DNA of 33,684 nucleotides from Akkermansia sp. (lineage in GTDB: Bacteria; Verrucomicrobiota; Verrucomicrobiia; Verrucomicrobiales; Akkermansiaceae), in contig JAFZGW010000011.1 of assembly GCA_017555205.1 (NCBI GenBank), positions 1-33,684 of the forward strand, in the 5' to 3' direction. The notes under the pieces were generated by a model that saw only the letters and a program-made list of their open reading frames with translations, did not search any database and was not told where the DNA came from. Positions within the stretch are counted from its first letter, which is position 1. Each line of letters opens with the position of its first letter. A program made the position numbers and the translations under genes. Shown piece after piece: positions 23,875 through 32,676 of the stretch.

Positions 23875-25176
23875 ATGAGAGCAATGAAAGATAGCGGGGT
23901 GGAGTGGATTGGAAAAATTCCGGAGGCGTGGGAGGTTCGCAAAGTTGCCCAATTCTGGAAGGCAAGCAAGGGACCCAATGCAGCCCTGCTGACAGCAGAA
24001 TATTGCGGAGAACATTCTGGGCAATATCCAGTATATAGTGGACAAACCGAAAATAACGGAGTTATGGGAATGATAAACTCGTACATTTTTGATTTTGGTA
24101 CAACTGGATGTTTATTTTCGACAACAGTAGGAGCCAAGGCTATGTCTGTATCATGTTTATACGGAAAGTTTAGTCTATCCCAAAACTGTATGATAATGCA
24201 GCCCATAACGGGCAACTGTTATGTACGATATTTCTTCTATCTCTTTACCTTTATTTTTGGATATTATAGGAGTTTGATTCCTGATAACATGCAACCGTCA
24301 TTCAGAATAAAAGACTTCTATGCTTATTCCATGCTAATGCCTTCTGAAATTGAGCAAAAAGAAATAGCAGTCTATCTCGACACAAAATGCGTCAAAATTG
24401 ACAAGGTTGTAGAACAAACCCGAGCGACGATTGAGGAGTACAAAAAGCTCAAGCAGGCTATCATCACCGAGGCCGTCACCAAAGGCGTACGCGGAGCCCG
24501 CCCCATGAAGCCCAGCGGCGTGGAATGGATTGGTGATATCCCGGAGGAGTGGGAGGCTTGCAAACTCAAATACTTATTAGCAGAAAAATTAACCTATGGA
24601 GCAAATGAAACTGCCGATGGGTATAATCCCTCTCATCCCCGCTATATACGAATCACCGATATTGCAGAGAATGGCAAACTTAAAGATGACTCCGCCCAAT
24701 CTCTTTTACCAGAAATAGCAGAGCCCTATTTATTGAAGAAGGGTGATATTTTATTGGCAAGAAGCGGAGCTACTGCAGGCAAAAGCTTTTTATTCAATGA
24801 GGGTATCGAAGCATGCTTTGCTGGGTACCTCATTAGAGCTAGGGTCAACAACAAAATCATATCTAAGTTTCTGTATTATTATACTAAATCGAAGACATAT
24901 ACTAATTGGTGTCAGATAATTCAGATACAGTCAACTATTCAGAATATCAGCGGGGATAAATACATAAACCTTATGGTTACGGTTCCTTCCGAAGATGAGC
25001 AACAGGAAATCGTTTCTTTTCTCGACACCAAGTGTGCCGAGATAGACCGCATCATCGAGAAGAAGGAGCAGCTTATAGAGGAGATTGGGAGCTACAAGAA
25101 ATCGCTTATTTACGAATGCGTCACCGGTAAAAGGGAAATAAAAATACACAATTATTCACAAGGTGTTATTTGTTAA
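23875..25176 (+). CDS. hsdS: Type I restriction-modification specificity subunit HsdS
   Basis: 433 residues with the two-fold repeat typical of HsdS. Target-recognition domain 1 (~15-165) begins with KDSGVEWIGKIPEAW. A conserved helical spacer follows (LDTKCVKIDKVVEQTRATIEEYKKLKQAIITE). Domain 2 begins with KPSGVEWIGDIPEEW at ~206, and a second helical region (LDTKCAEIDRIIEKKEQLIEEI) closes the protein. Each domain reads one half of a bipartite DNA site. The recognition domains are AT-rich and the conserved parts GC-richer, as expected where target-recognition domains are exchanged. The start could also be the ATG at 23884. No second hsdS or invertase gene is present in the window. Confidence 0.93.
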   Translation: MRAMKDSGVEWIGKIPEAWEVRKVAQFWKASKGPNAALLTAEYCGEHSGQYPVYSGQTENNGVMGMINSYIFDFGTTGCLFSTTVGAKAMSVSCLYGKFSLSQNCMIMQPITGNCYVRYFFYLFTFIFGYYRSLIPDNMQPSFRIKDFYAYSMLMPSEIEQKEIAVYLDTKCVKIDKVVEQTRATIEEYKKLKQAIITEAVTKGVRGARPMKPSGVEWIGDIPEEWEACKLKYLLAEKLTYGANETADGYNPSHPRYIRITDIAENGKLKDDSAQSLLPEIAEPYLLKKGDILLARSGATAGKSFLFNEGIEACFAGYLIRARVNNKIISKFLYYYTKSKTYTNWCQIIQIQSTIQNISGDKYINLMVTVPSEDEQQEIVSFLDTKCAEIDRIIEKKEQLIEEIGSYKKSLIYECVTGKREIKIHNYSQGVIC

Positions 25177-25239
25177 CATGTAAAGAAAAAATCGAAGTAT
25201 GAAGAAAAACTTCCTAGTTGGATTAAAAGTTACATAGGC
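25173..25239. repeat. Direct repeat, copy 1 (before rhuM)
   Basis: Shares 27 of 31 bases (25191-25221) with 26375-26405. Weaker similarity extends from TTAAC at 25173 to ATAGGC at 25234-25239. The core contains GAAG-A5-CTTC, able to form a small hairpin. It lies in the hsdS-rhuM gap. Confidence 0.7.
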
Positions 25240-25267
25240 GGATAAAAAATAAAGATATAAAACAGAG

Positions 25268-26323
25268 ATGAACGCGGATATACAGGGTGAATTGTTTGAC
25301 TTTTCTGCAGCGAGAGAGGAGCATCCGGGTGTTCTTATTTATCAGAGTGATGCTACAGGGGTGAAATTGGATGTTCGCATAGAGGGGGAGACGGTATGGT
25401 TGACCCAACAGCAGATGGCTGAACTATACCAGACAACAAAGCGCAATATCTCCTTGCACGTCAACAACATATTGGCAGAACGCGAATTGGAGGAAGAAGA
25501 CGCAACCCGAATCATCCTGCAAACGCGGCAAGAAGGTCGGCGCGAGGTAACGCGCAGCGTCACCTTATACAACCTGGACATGATTATCTCGGTGGGATAC
25601 CGCGTCAAGAGCCTGTTGGCCACGCGCTTTCGCCAGTGGGCGACGGCTCGGCTGACGGAGTACATCCGCAAGGGATTCACCATGGATGACGCCCGTTTAA
25701 AGGAACTGGGAGGCGGCGGCTACTGGAAAGAGCTGCTGGACCGCATCCGCGACATCCGGTCATCGGAGAAAGTCATGTTCCGGCAAGTACTGGATTTATA
25801 TGCCACCAGTGCAGACTACGACCCGAAAAGCGACACCAGCCGCAAATTCTTCAGCATCGTACAGAATAAGTTTCACTATGCAGCCCATGGGCAGACAGCT
25901 GCCGAGGTTATCTACGACCGCGCGGATGCGCATAAGCCGTTTATGGGCTTACAAACATTCAGTGGCTCCTTCCCCATGCTGAAAGATGCGCAGATAGCAA
26001 AAAACTACCTGACAGAAGACGAACTGAAAGCGCTGAATAATTTGGTATCCGGTTATTTTGATTTTGCCGAGCTGGCAGCACGGCGTCACCGAGTGATGCG
26101 TATGGAAGACTACCTCAAGCAGCTGGATAGCCTGCTGACAAGCATAGGAGAACAGGTGTTGGAGCACAACGGCCATGTAAGCCACGAGCAGGCCATGCAA
26201 AAAGCTGAGAGGGAGTATCGAATCTATCAACAGATTGAACTTTCACCGGTAGAACGCGACTATTTATTGAGCATATCAGAGCTCAAACAAACTGCTGTAA
26301 TAGGAAAGAATAAAAAAGGATAA
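25268..26323 (+). CDS. RhuM family protein
   Basis: 351 residues. The N-terminal part (~20-130) has the virulence RhuM/Bro-N-like fold with VWLTQQQMAELYQTTKRNISLHVNNIL, a helix-turn-helix-like segment, then LYNLDMIISVGYRVKS, the family's most conserved stretch. The C-terminal part carries HGQTAAEVIYDRADAHKPFMGLQTF and LNNLVSGYFDFAE, which in several families forms a Fic/Doc-like or structural helical bundle. RhuM genes are often found inside type I restriction loci, but their role is not settled. Here it sits between hsdS and hsdR, flanked by ~70-base direct repeats, like a removable cassette. Confidence 0.88.
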   Translation: MNADIQGELFDFSAAREEHPGVLIYQSDATGVKLDVRIEGETVWLTQQQMAELYQTTKRNISLHVNNILAERELEEEDATRIILQTRQEGRREVTRSVTLYNLDMIISVGYRVKSLLATRFRQWATARLTEYIRKGFTMDDARLKELGGGGYWKELLDRIRDIRSSEKVMFRQVLDLYATSADYDPKSDTSRKFFSIVQNKFHYAAHGQTAAEVIYDRADAHKPFMGLQTFSGSFPMLKDAQIAKNYLTEDELKALNNLVSGYFDFAELAARRHRVMRMEDYLKQLDSLLTSIGEQVLEHNGHVSHEQAMQKAEREYRIYQQIELSPVERDYLLSISELKQTAVIGKNKKG

Positions 26324-26352
26324 GAAATTATTGTTATATTTGCAACAGCTTT

Positions 26353-26427
26353 TTAACCAACGTATAAGAAAATAATCGAAGTAGGAAGGAAAACTTCCCG
26401 GTTGGTGAAAAAATGCAAACTATAGGC
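26353..26427. repeat. Direct repeat, copy 2 (before hsdR)
   Basis: Second copy of the repeat at 25173-25239. The core 26375-26405 contains GGAAG-GAAAA-CTTCC, a hairpin-forming motif conserved in both copies with a compensated extra pair here. It ends 10 bases before the hsdR ATG, so it may hold the hsdR expression signals. Confidence 0.7.
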
Positions 26428-26437
26428 TCTTAAATAC

Positions 26438-29400
26438 ATGAAAGAAAAAGATTTCGAGGCACACATTGAGGCTGCGTTGACCTCCCCCGCGGGCGGTCTG
26501 ACCAAGGGCACGGACACGTACGACTGCGCCACGGCTCTGTACCGGAACACCTTGCTGAGCTTTGTGCAGGAGACCCAGCCCAAGGCGTGGAAGAAATATA
26601 CGCGCCTCGTGACGCGCAATCCGGAGGACGCCTTCATCAAAGCCTTCAACGAGCGCTGCACCAAGGACGGCCTGCTACATGTGTTGCGAAACGGTTTTGA
26701 TGCCGTGGGCGCACGTTTCCGCGTGTGTTACTTCCGGCCCGAAAGCAATCTCAACGAGGAGCACGAGCGCCTGTACCGCGCCAACAAGGTGGAGGTCTAC
26801 CGCCAGTGGTACTACAGCGAGAAGTGCAAGAACTCGGTGGACATGGTGCTGGTCCTCAACGGCATCCCCGTGTTTGCGCTGGAGCTGAAGAACCAGCTGA
26901 CCGGGCAGAATATCGATAATGCCCGCTGGCAGTGGAAGAACGACCGTGACCCGAATGAGCGCTGCTTCGGGTTCAATTTCCGCATCCTGAGCTATTTCTG
27001 CGTGGACTTGTATGAAGCCTGCATGGCCACGAAGCTGGCGGGCAAGCATACGTACTTCCTGCCATTCAACCAGGGCAGCGCAGGCGCAGGCAAGAACGGT
27101 GGTGCCGGTAACCCCGCCGCCGCGGACGGCGATTTTGCAGTATCCTATATCTGGCGCGAGGTATTCCAACGCGACAGCCTGATGGATATTCTGCACCGCT
27201 TCATGAACCTTGAGACCAAGGAGGAGAAGGTGCGCCGCAAGAACGGCAAGGAGGATAAAGTGGTGAAGAAGACGCTTATCTTCCCCCGTTACCACCAGTT
27301 GGACGTTGTCCGCAAGCTCGTGGCACACGTGAAGCAGCACGGCAGCGGCAGCAATTACCTGATTCAGCACAGCGCGGGCAGCGGCAAGTCCAACTCCATC
27401 GCATGGGTGGCCCACCGTCTTTCCACCCTGTTCAATGCGGAGAACCAGCCCATTTTCAGCAGCGTGATTGTGGTGACCGACCGCACCGTGCTGGATGCCC
27501 AGCTGCGTAACACTATCTCAGGGCATGACCATACCCGCGGCGTCATTGCCGCCATCGATGATGAAAAGACCTCGCAGGACCTGAAGGAAGCCATCAATGC
27601 CGGAGCCCGCATCATCATCACCACGCTGCAGAAGTTCCCCGTGATTTATCGTGAGGTGATTCATTATGAGGGCCGCCGCTACGGTATCATCATTGACGAG
27701 GCTCACTCCTCGCAGGGCGGTAGTGCTGCCGCCAAGATGAAAGCTGCACTGGCGGACACCCGTGCCGCGCTGGAGCAATACGCCGAGGAGGAGGAACTGG
27801 ACGCCGAAGCCAACGACGCCGAGAACAAGCTGGTGCAGGAAATCCTGAGCCAAGGCAAGCACGATAACCTCTCGTTCTTCGCCTTTACCGCCACGCCGAA
27901 GGATACCACCCTGCAGCAGTTCTGCGAACAGGGTCCGGACGGCAAGTGGCACCCCTTCCACGTGTACAGCATGCGTCAGGCCATTGAGGAGGGCTTTATC
28001 CTCGACGTGCTTCAGAACTACACCACGTACAAGACCTGCTGGAAACTCATCCGCACGGCCGAGGAGAACGAGGAAATGGCCAGTAGCAAGGCCGCACGCC
28101 TCATACGCCAATATGCCACGCTGCACCCGGAGAATATCCGGCAGAAGGCAGAAATCATTGTGGAGACCTTCCGCGAAACCACGCGCCACAAAATCGGTGG
28201 CAAGGGTAAGATGATGGTGGTGGCATCCTCCCGCCTGGCTGCGGTGCTGTATTTCCGCGCGGTGAAGGCCTATGCCGCCGAGCAAGGTTACGCCGACGTG
28301 AAACCCATGGTGGCATTCTCCGGCAAGGTTGAGCCGGAAGACGGCGAAGAACTGACCGAGAGCAAGCTCAACGTGCGAGCGGACGGCACGCATATCTCCG
28401 AAGCCCAGACGAAGGAGGAGTTCCACAACAACTTCAACATTCTCATCGTGGCAGAGAAGTACCAGACCGGCTTTGATGAGAAGCTGCTGCACACCATGAT
28501 TGTGGACAAGAAGCTGCGCTCTGTAAAGTGCGTGCAGACCCTCTCGCGCCTGAACCGTACCATCTACGGCAAGGAGGATACCTACGTGCTCGACTTCATG
28601 AACGACCATGAGGAAATCAAGGAGGCCTTCCAGCCCTTCTATCAGGAAACACTGCTGGAGGGCGACCTGAGCTATGACCTCATTTATCAGACCAAGCGTG
28701 ACCTGCGCCAGTTTGAGGTCTACCACGATGACGACGTGGAGAAGGTTGCCGAGGAATACACGCGCCACATCGAGCAGCAGGAAGCTGCATGTGCCGCGGC
28801 CATCACGAACCTGCTCATACCGGTTATTGGTGATTACAACTCCAAACTGAACGAGGATGAACAATACGAGTTCCGCCGCAAGCTGCGTGCCCTGTGCAAG
28901 TGGTATGCCCACATCGGGCAGATAACGCGCCTGAATGACTTAGAGCTGCACAAGGAATATGTGTTTGCCCGCTACCTCATCAAGGTGCTGCCCACTAAAC
29001 CCGGTGAGCTTGTGGACATAGAGGGCAAAATCGAGATGGAGTACTACAAGCTGGAGGAAACCGGAAACGGTTGTATTCAGCTGGCCGGTACGGACGGCAT
29101 CCTGGAACCGGGCACGGCCACCGCAGGCGGTGGTGCTACGGATAAAAAGGAGCCGCTCGATGAACTGCTGAACCGCATCAATGAAGCCATGGGTGGCAAC
29201 TTCACCGAGGCCAACAAGGTGGCGGCCCGCACCATCATGGCCGTACTGAAAGAAAACACCTCGCTGGCCGCATCGGCCCGCAGCTCCAACATGAAGGTGT
29301 TCATGGATACCATTTTCAAGGATATCTTTGAAAATGCCGCCATGGATTGCTATGCCATGAGCATGGAGGGGTTCGAAGACCTGATGCAAGACGACCACAA

Positions 29401-29509
29401 GCGCACCCGGCTCCGTGAGCAACTGGCCCACGAGCTCTACCGACAATTCCGTAGCGAATACCGCGTAGAGGAGGAAAAGGTGCTGGAGGCGGCAGAAGAG
29501 GAGAAGTAA
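26438..29509 (+). CDS. hsdR: Type I restriction-modification endonuclease subunit HsdR
   Basis: 1023 residues. N-terminal PD-(D/E)xK nuclease (D135 in SVDMVLVLNG; E149 and K151 in FALELKNQ). SF2 translocase with Walker A HSAGSGKS (~311-318), DEAH box near residue 420 (IIIDEAHSSQGG), FAFTATP motif III, and motif VI in QTLSRLNRT. The C-terminal region (~800-1023) is helical and docks onto the methylase. It pumps DNA and cuts it when unmodified sites are met. The sequence is noticeably more GC-rich than hsdS and the CBASS genes. Its stop is four bases before the next start, so the downstream genes probably ride on the same transcript. Confidence 0.95.
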   Translation: MKEKDFEAHIEAALTSPAGGLTKGTDTYDCATALYRNTLLSFVQETQPKAWKKYTRLVTRNPEDAFIKAFNERCTKDGLLHVLRNGFDAVGARFRVCYFRPESNLNEEHERLYRANKVEVYRQWYYSEKCKNSVDMVLVLNGIPVFALELKNQLTGQNIDNARWQWKNDRDPNERCFGFNFRILSYFCVDLYEACMATKLAGKHTYFLPFNQGSAGAGKNGGAGNPAAADGDFAVSYIWREVFQRDSLMDILHRFMNLETKEEKVRRKNGKEDKVVKKTLIFPRYHQLDVVRKLVAHVKQHGSGSNYLIQHSAGSGKSNSIAWVAHRLSTLFNAENQPIFSSVIVVTDRTVLDAQLRNTISGHDHTRGVIAAIDDEKTSQDLKEAINAGARIIITTLQKFPVIYREVIHYEGRRYGIIIDEAHSSQGGSAAAKMKAALADTRAALEQYAEEEELDAEANDAENKLVQEILSQGKHDNLSFFAFTATPKDTTLQQFCEQGPDGKWHPFHVYSMRQAIEEGFILDVLQNYTTYKTCWKLIRTAEENEEMASSKAARLIRQYATLHPENIRQKAEIIVETFRETTRHKIGGKGKMMVVASSRLAAVLYFRAVKAYAAEQGYADVKPMVAFSGKVEPEDGEELTESKLNVRADGTHISEAQTKEEFHNNFNILIVAEKYQTGFDEKLLHTMIVDKKLRSVKCVQTLSRLNRTIYGKEDTYVLDFMNDHEEIKEAFQPFYQETLLEGDLSYDLIYQTKRDLRQFEVYHDDDVEKVAEEYTRHIEQQEAACAAAITNLLIPVIGDYNSKLNEDEQYEFRRKLRALCKWYAHIGQITRLNDLELHKEYVFARYLIKVLPTKPGELVDIEGKIEMEYYKLEETGNGCIQLAGTDGILEPGTATAGGGATDKKEPLDELLNRINEAMGGNFTEANKVAARTIMAVLKENTSLAASARSSNMKVFMDTIFKDIFENAAMDCYAMSMEGFEDLMQDDHKRTRLREQLAHELYRQFRSEYRVEEEKVLEAAEEEK

Positions 29510-29513
29510 AAAC

Positions 29514-30641
29514 ATGTCACGTAAACAGATTCCTGAAAGAATCAGATTTCAATTAGTTGCGCGTGCAGCAGGGCGATGCGAATACCCCGGTTGCAACAAA
29601 GTGTTATACGAGGATGAATTGACTAAAGGCCCTGGTAATATTTCCAATTATGCGCACATCATTCCATATAAGGAAAACGGGCCTCGCGGAGCCGAAACCA
29701 TACATGAAAGGCCCGCAGATGTAGACACGTTGGATAATTTGATGCTTTTGTGCTGGGATCACCACAAGGAGATTGACACTATGCCAGTTCCTCCCAAATA
29801 TTCAGCAAGCGAGCTGAGAAAGCATAAAAGAGATCACGAGCGTCGGATTGCTCTTGTAACTTCAATCAAACCGGAGTGCAAATCTTATATCGTAAGTTAT
29901 ACTGCATATATAGCACAGTGTGTTACATCTATTTCAGAGGATGCAGCGCGTATAGCTTTGTTGCCTCACTATTATCCAGCTCAACGCGACATTATAGAAT
30001 TATCTCCGTCGCTTCCAAATAAACCGCAAGATAATGCATGGTATGAGGAGGCTGTAATTGATTTGAAGAGCAAATATAATGAGTTTATTCTACGGCGATT
30101 GAATGGTTGTAAGTCTACTCATTTTTCTGTTTTTGCAATAGCTCCTATGCCGCTTCTAATTCAGCTAGGTTCTTTACTTAATGACACCTCAAATGCAATG
30201 GTCTATCAGAAGCAACGTGATGCAGGTTGGCTATGGGACGATAATGCTCCAGATCGTACATTTTCCATCTTGCCTCCATCAGAAACAGAATGCAAAAAGC
30301 CCGTTTTGATGTTAATGCTTACACAAGAAGTGGATGATATTCTTGTTAAGCAGGCATTAGGTGAAGATGTTGCAATCTGGAAAATAACATCAGATTATCA
30401 TGGGTTTGATTGTATCCTGAAAAATAAACATCTAATCGATTTTAAATCAGTAGCAAGATGTGCACTTAATGACATTGCTAGACACTATCCAAACGAAGAT
30501 GAACTACACATATTCCCCATCATGCCAGCGTCTGCATGCGTAGAGTTTGGGCGCATTCGAACGGCTAATCATAACCCTTGGGTGGTTTATGAAAAAAGAA
30601 GGGATACCATTAATTTCGTCAAAACAATTTCAATAAAATAA
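29514..30641 (+). CDS. CBASS effector: HNH endonuclease with SAVED domain (Cap5-like)
   Basis: 375 residues. N-terminal HNH (beta-beta-alpha-metal) nuclease, ~15-110: zinc-type cysteines C22 and C27, AHIIP (H48), LDNLMLLC (N75, C80) and WDHH (H83/H84). C-terminal SAVED domain, ~180-375: HFSVFAIAPMPLLIQLGSLL, then LMLMLTQEVDD, and the closing IFPIMPASACVEFGRIR. In the Cap5 family SAVED binds a cyclic di- or trinucleotide and activates the HNH domain to degrade DNA, killing the infected cell. It is the first gene of the CBASS operon (the effector is more often last), four bases after hsdR and five before the cyclase. AT-rich relative to hsdR. Confidence 0.87.
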   Translation: MSRKQIPERIRFQLVARAAGRCEYPGCNKVLYEDELTKGPGNISNYAHIIPYKENGPRGAETIHERPADVDTLDNLMLLCWDHHKEIDTMPVPPKYSASELRKHKRDHERRIALVTSIKPECKSYIVSYTAYIAQCVTSISEDAARIALLPHYYPAQRDIIELSPSLPNKPQDNAWYEEAVIDLKSKYNEFILRRLNGCKSTHFSVFAIAPMPLLIQLGSLLNDTSNAMVYQKQRDAGWLWDDNAPDRTFSILPPSETECKKPVLMLMLTQEVDDILVKQALGEDVAIWKITSDYHGFDCILKNKHLIDFKSVARCALNDIARHYPNEDELHIFPIMPASACVEFGRIRTANHNPWVVYEKRRDTINFVKTISIK

Positions 30642-30646
30642 CGATC

Positions 30647-31846
30647 ATGCGTAACGACATCATAGAGCAAGTACTTAAGGATATCGACCTCCCCGACACA
30701 GTAATACAAAGGGCTGAGGATAGATATGTGGATTTAGGTAAGTGGTTGAGTAGAGAAGAATCTGCAATCGCAATGTACCACCCTTATGTTTTTCCTCAGG
30801 GCTCGTTCCTACTCCAAACCGCGATTCGGCCTCTCTCTAATAAAGATGAGTACGATCTCGATATCGGTTGTTGCTTTCTGAAAGGACTAACTACAAAAAA
30901 CATATCTCAGGAGTCATTGAAAAAACTATTGAAGATAGAATTAGAAAGTTATCGAAAAGCCAGAAATATTAAGGCTGCTCTAGATGAAAAGAAACGTTGT
31001 TGGCGACTGGAATATCAGGATAACATGAGCTTCCATATTGATATTGTCCCTTGCCTTCCTGTAAACGAAAAGGCATGGCAATTATATGGTGACTTCTTTG
31101 TAAGAAATGTATCTAAACAAGGAGAGCTTCTATTAACCGATGATAATAAAAAGGATTGGAGTCTGCTGTCGCTTTTTATTACCGATAACCAAAATATAGA
31201 TTATAAAGCAATTAGCGATAATTGGCATCATAGTAATCCAAAAGGGTTTTCTAAATGGTTCCAAGCCAGGGCGGCATTGGCCCAGCTGAATGAAATGATA
31301 CTCGCGGCTGCTCCGCGTAACGAAGTGGAAGATCTGCCTTCTACAACAAACAAGCCCGATACTGTCTTACAGCAGGTTGTTAAATTACTTAAACGACACC
31401 GAGATGTCATGTTTGAGGAAGACAAGACCTATGCTCCTATCTCTGTTATTATTTCAAAACTTGCGGCAGAGGCCTATAGTGGAGAAAAAGATTTGGGTGC
31501 TGCTATAATGAACGTTTTAGAGGGCATGAAAAATACTATCCAGTTCGTTACTACCTTCATAAACAATCCAACAGAGCCGTTAGAAAACTTTGCAGATAAA
31601 TGGGTAGAAGACTCTAATTATGGACATCAATTTAGAATGTGGATTGCACAAGCTACTCGCGATTTTGGTATTTTGACAAAGGCTTCCCCTACACAAGAGG
31701 AAGTGCAAAAAATACTCGCCTCTAATTTCTCTTTGTCTTTCGGTGAAACATATAAAAAATTGGTGCAGGAAAAGAGCCAAGGTAGTCTTTCTTACAATAC
31801 GCCTTTTAATATAGCTTCAACCACTACGAAGCCGTGGCTGCAATGA
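30647..31846 (+). CDS. CBASS CD-NTase (cyclic-oligonucleotide synthase)
   Basis: 399 residues. The DNA polymerase-beta-like nucleotidyltransferase core shows G52-S53 in PQGSFLLQTAIRP, the metal-binding pair D70/D72 in EYDLDIG, and the third acid D132 in FHIDIVP. A helical C-terminal domain follows (~200-390). On phage infection such enzymes make the cyclic nucleotide that triggers the effector, here the HNH-SAVED protein. Which nucleotide and which clade cannot be told from the motifs alone. The C-terminus ends KPWLQ. In CBASS with ubiquitin-like machinery the cyclase C-terminus is the part that is conjugated. Its stop overlaps the next start (ATGA). Confidence 0.9.
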   Translation: MRNDIIEQVLKDIDLPDTVIQRAEDRYVDLGKWLSREESAIAMYHPYVFPQGSFLLQTAIRPLSNKDEYDLDIGCCFLKGLTTKNISQESLKKLLKIELESYRKARNIKAALDEKKRCWRLEYQDNMSFHIDIVPCLPVNEKAWQLYGDFFVRNVSKQGELLLTDDNKKDWSLLSLFITDNQNIDYKAISDNWHHSNPKGFSKWFQARAALAQLNEMILAAAPRNEVEDLPSTTNKPDTVLQQVVKLLKRHRDVMFEEDKTYAPISVIISKLAAEAYSGEKDLGAAIMNVLEGMKNTIQFVTTFINNPTEPLENFADKWVEDSNYGHQFRMWIAQATRDFGILTKASPTQEEVQKILASNFSLSFGETYKKLVQEKSQGSLSYNTPFNIASTTTKPWLQ

Positions 31847-32610
31847 CAGCAATGGACGCTATAGATGAGTTTTTAGAGGCATACATAGGTATGTCTCTAA
31901 AACCGTCTCCTTCCGATCGTTATATCATTTCTGGTAAGTTTCCCGTATATGCTCAATATGGAGATGACAGCAGCACGCTTGTAGATAAGGAGTTTCATTT
32001 AGAAATAAACATTCCCGTCGATTATCCGAACGCACTCCCTATCGTATACGAATTGAAACAAAATGCACTAATACCAACGTCTCCAGAATACCATAAAAAC
32101 AGTGACTTATCACTATGTCTGGGATCGCCACTTGCATTATTTACGCAGCTATCAAGAAACCCAAGCTTGATCAGTTTTGCGAAAGCCTGCATCGTTCCAC
32201 ATCTGGCATCAGCCATATTGAAGAAAGAAAAAGGCATACCGTTTAAGCAGGGTGAATTAAAGCACTATGATGAGGGGCTGGAAGAAGATTTGGCACAACG
32301 CTTTGGTGTAAAACTTCCTCTAAAATATGTCCCCCTCATCTTATCTCGACTGGGAGAAAAAAAGGGTAAAGCTAACAAGAAACCTTGTCCCTGTGGAAGT
32401 GGAAGAAATCTTGGTTCCTGTTCTTGCTCTATTCACAGGTTCATTTCCTCAGAAAGACGGAAAGCTGGGGACTCACGTCGCTTTTATCGCAATGTGGCGA
32501 GATATTACGATTTTTATGTAAACAGACAGAAGGAAAATCCAGAGGTGAAAAACAAATCTATTGCAACAAATAGCGATTGTGTGATTAGCCTAGAAACAAA
32601 CTCTGTTTAA
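31843..32610 (+). CDS. E2-like (UBC-fold) CBASS protein with C-terminal SEC-C-type zinc cluster
   Basis: 255 residues from ATG 31843, which overlaps the cyclase stop as ATGA; an in-frame GTG at 31834 is an alternative. Residues ~1-165 look like a prokaryotic E2: DYPNALPIVYEL (the 'YP.xPP' strand turn) followed by HKNSDLSLCLGSP, with C92 as the likely thioester cysteine. No E1 or JAB peptidase gene is adjacent, which matches type II-short CBASS, where an E2 alone modifies the cyclase. Residues ~180-200 add KPCPCGSG...CSC, a C-x-C-x8-C-x-C pattern like SEC-C zinc motifs; this extension is not part of a standard E2. The tail (200-255) is basic and polar. Confidence 0.75.
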   Translation: MTAMDAIDEFLEAYIGMSLKPSPSDRYIISGKFPVYAQYGDDSSTLVDKEFHLEINIPVDYPNALPIVYELKQNALIPTSPEYHKNSDLSLCLGSPLALFTQLSRNPSLISFAKACIVPHLASAILKKEKGIPFKQGELKHYDEGLEEDLAQRFGVKLPLKYVPLILSRLGEKKGKANKKPCPCGSGRNLGSCSCSIHRFISSERRKAGDSRRFYRNVARYYDFYVNRQKENPEVKNKSIATNSDCVISLETNSV

Positions 32611-32676
32611 GAACAAAAACGGACATCTTGAGTTGAATCTCTGCGAATATTTGGTAACATTAGACGCATCCAATAC

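Noticed and set aside
27518..28912. 464-codon open frame on the minus strand
   Set aside because: Antisense shadow of hsdR, low-complexity Val/Leu/His-rich translation.
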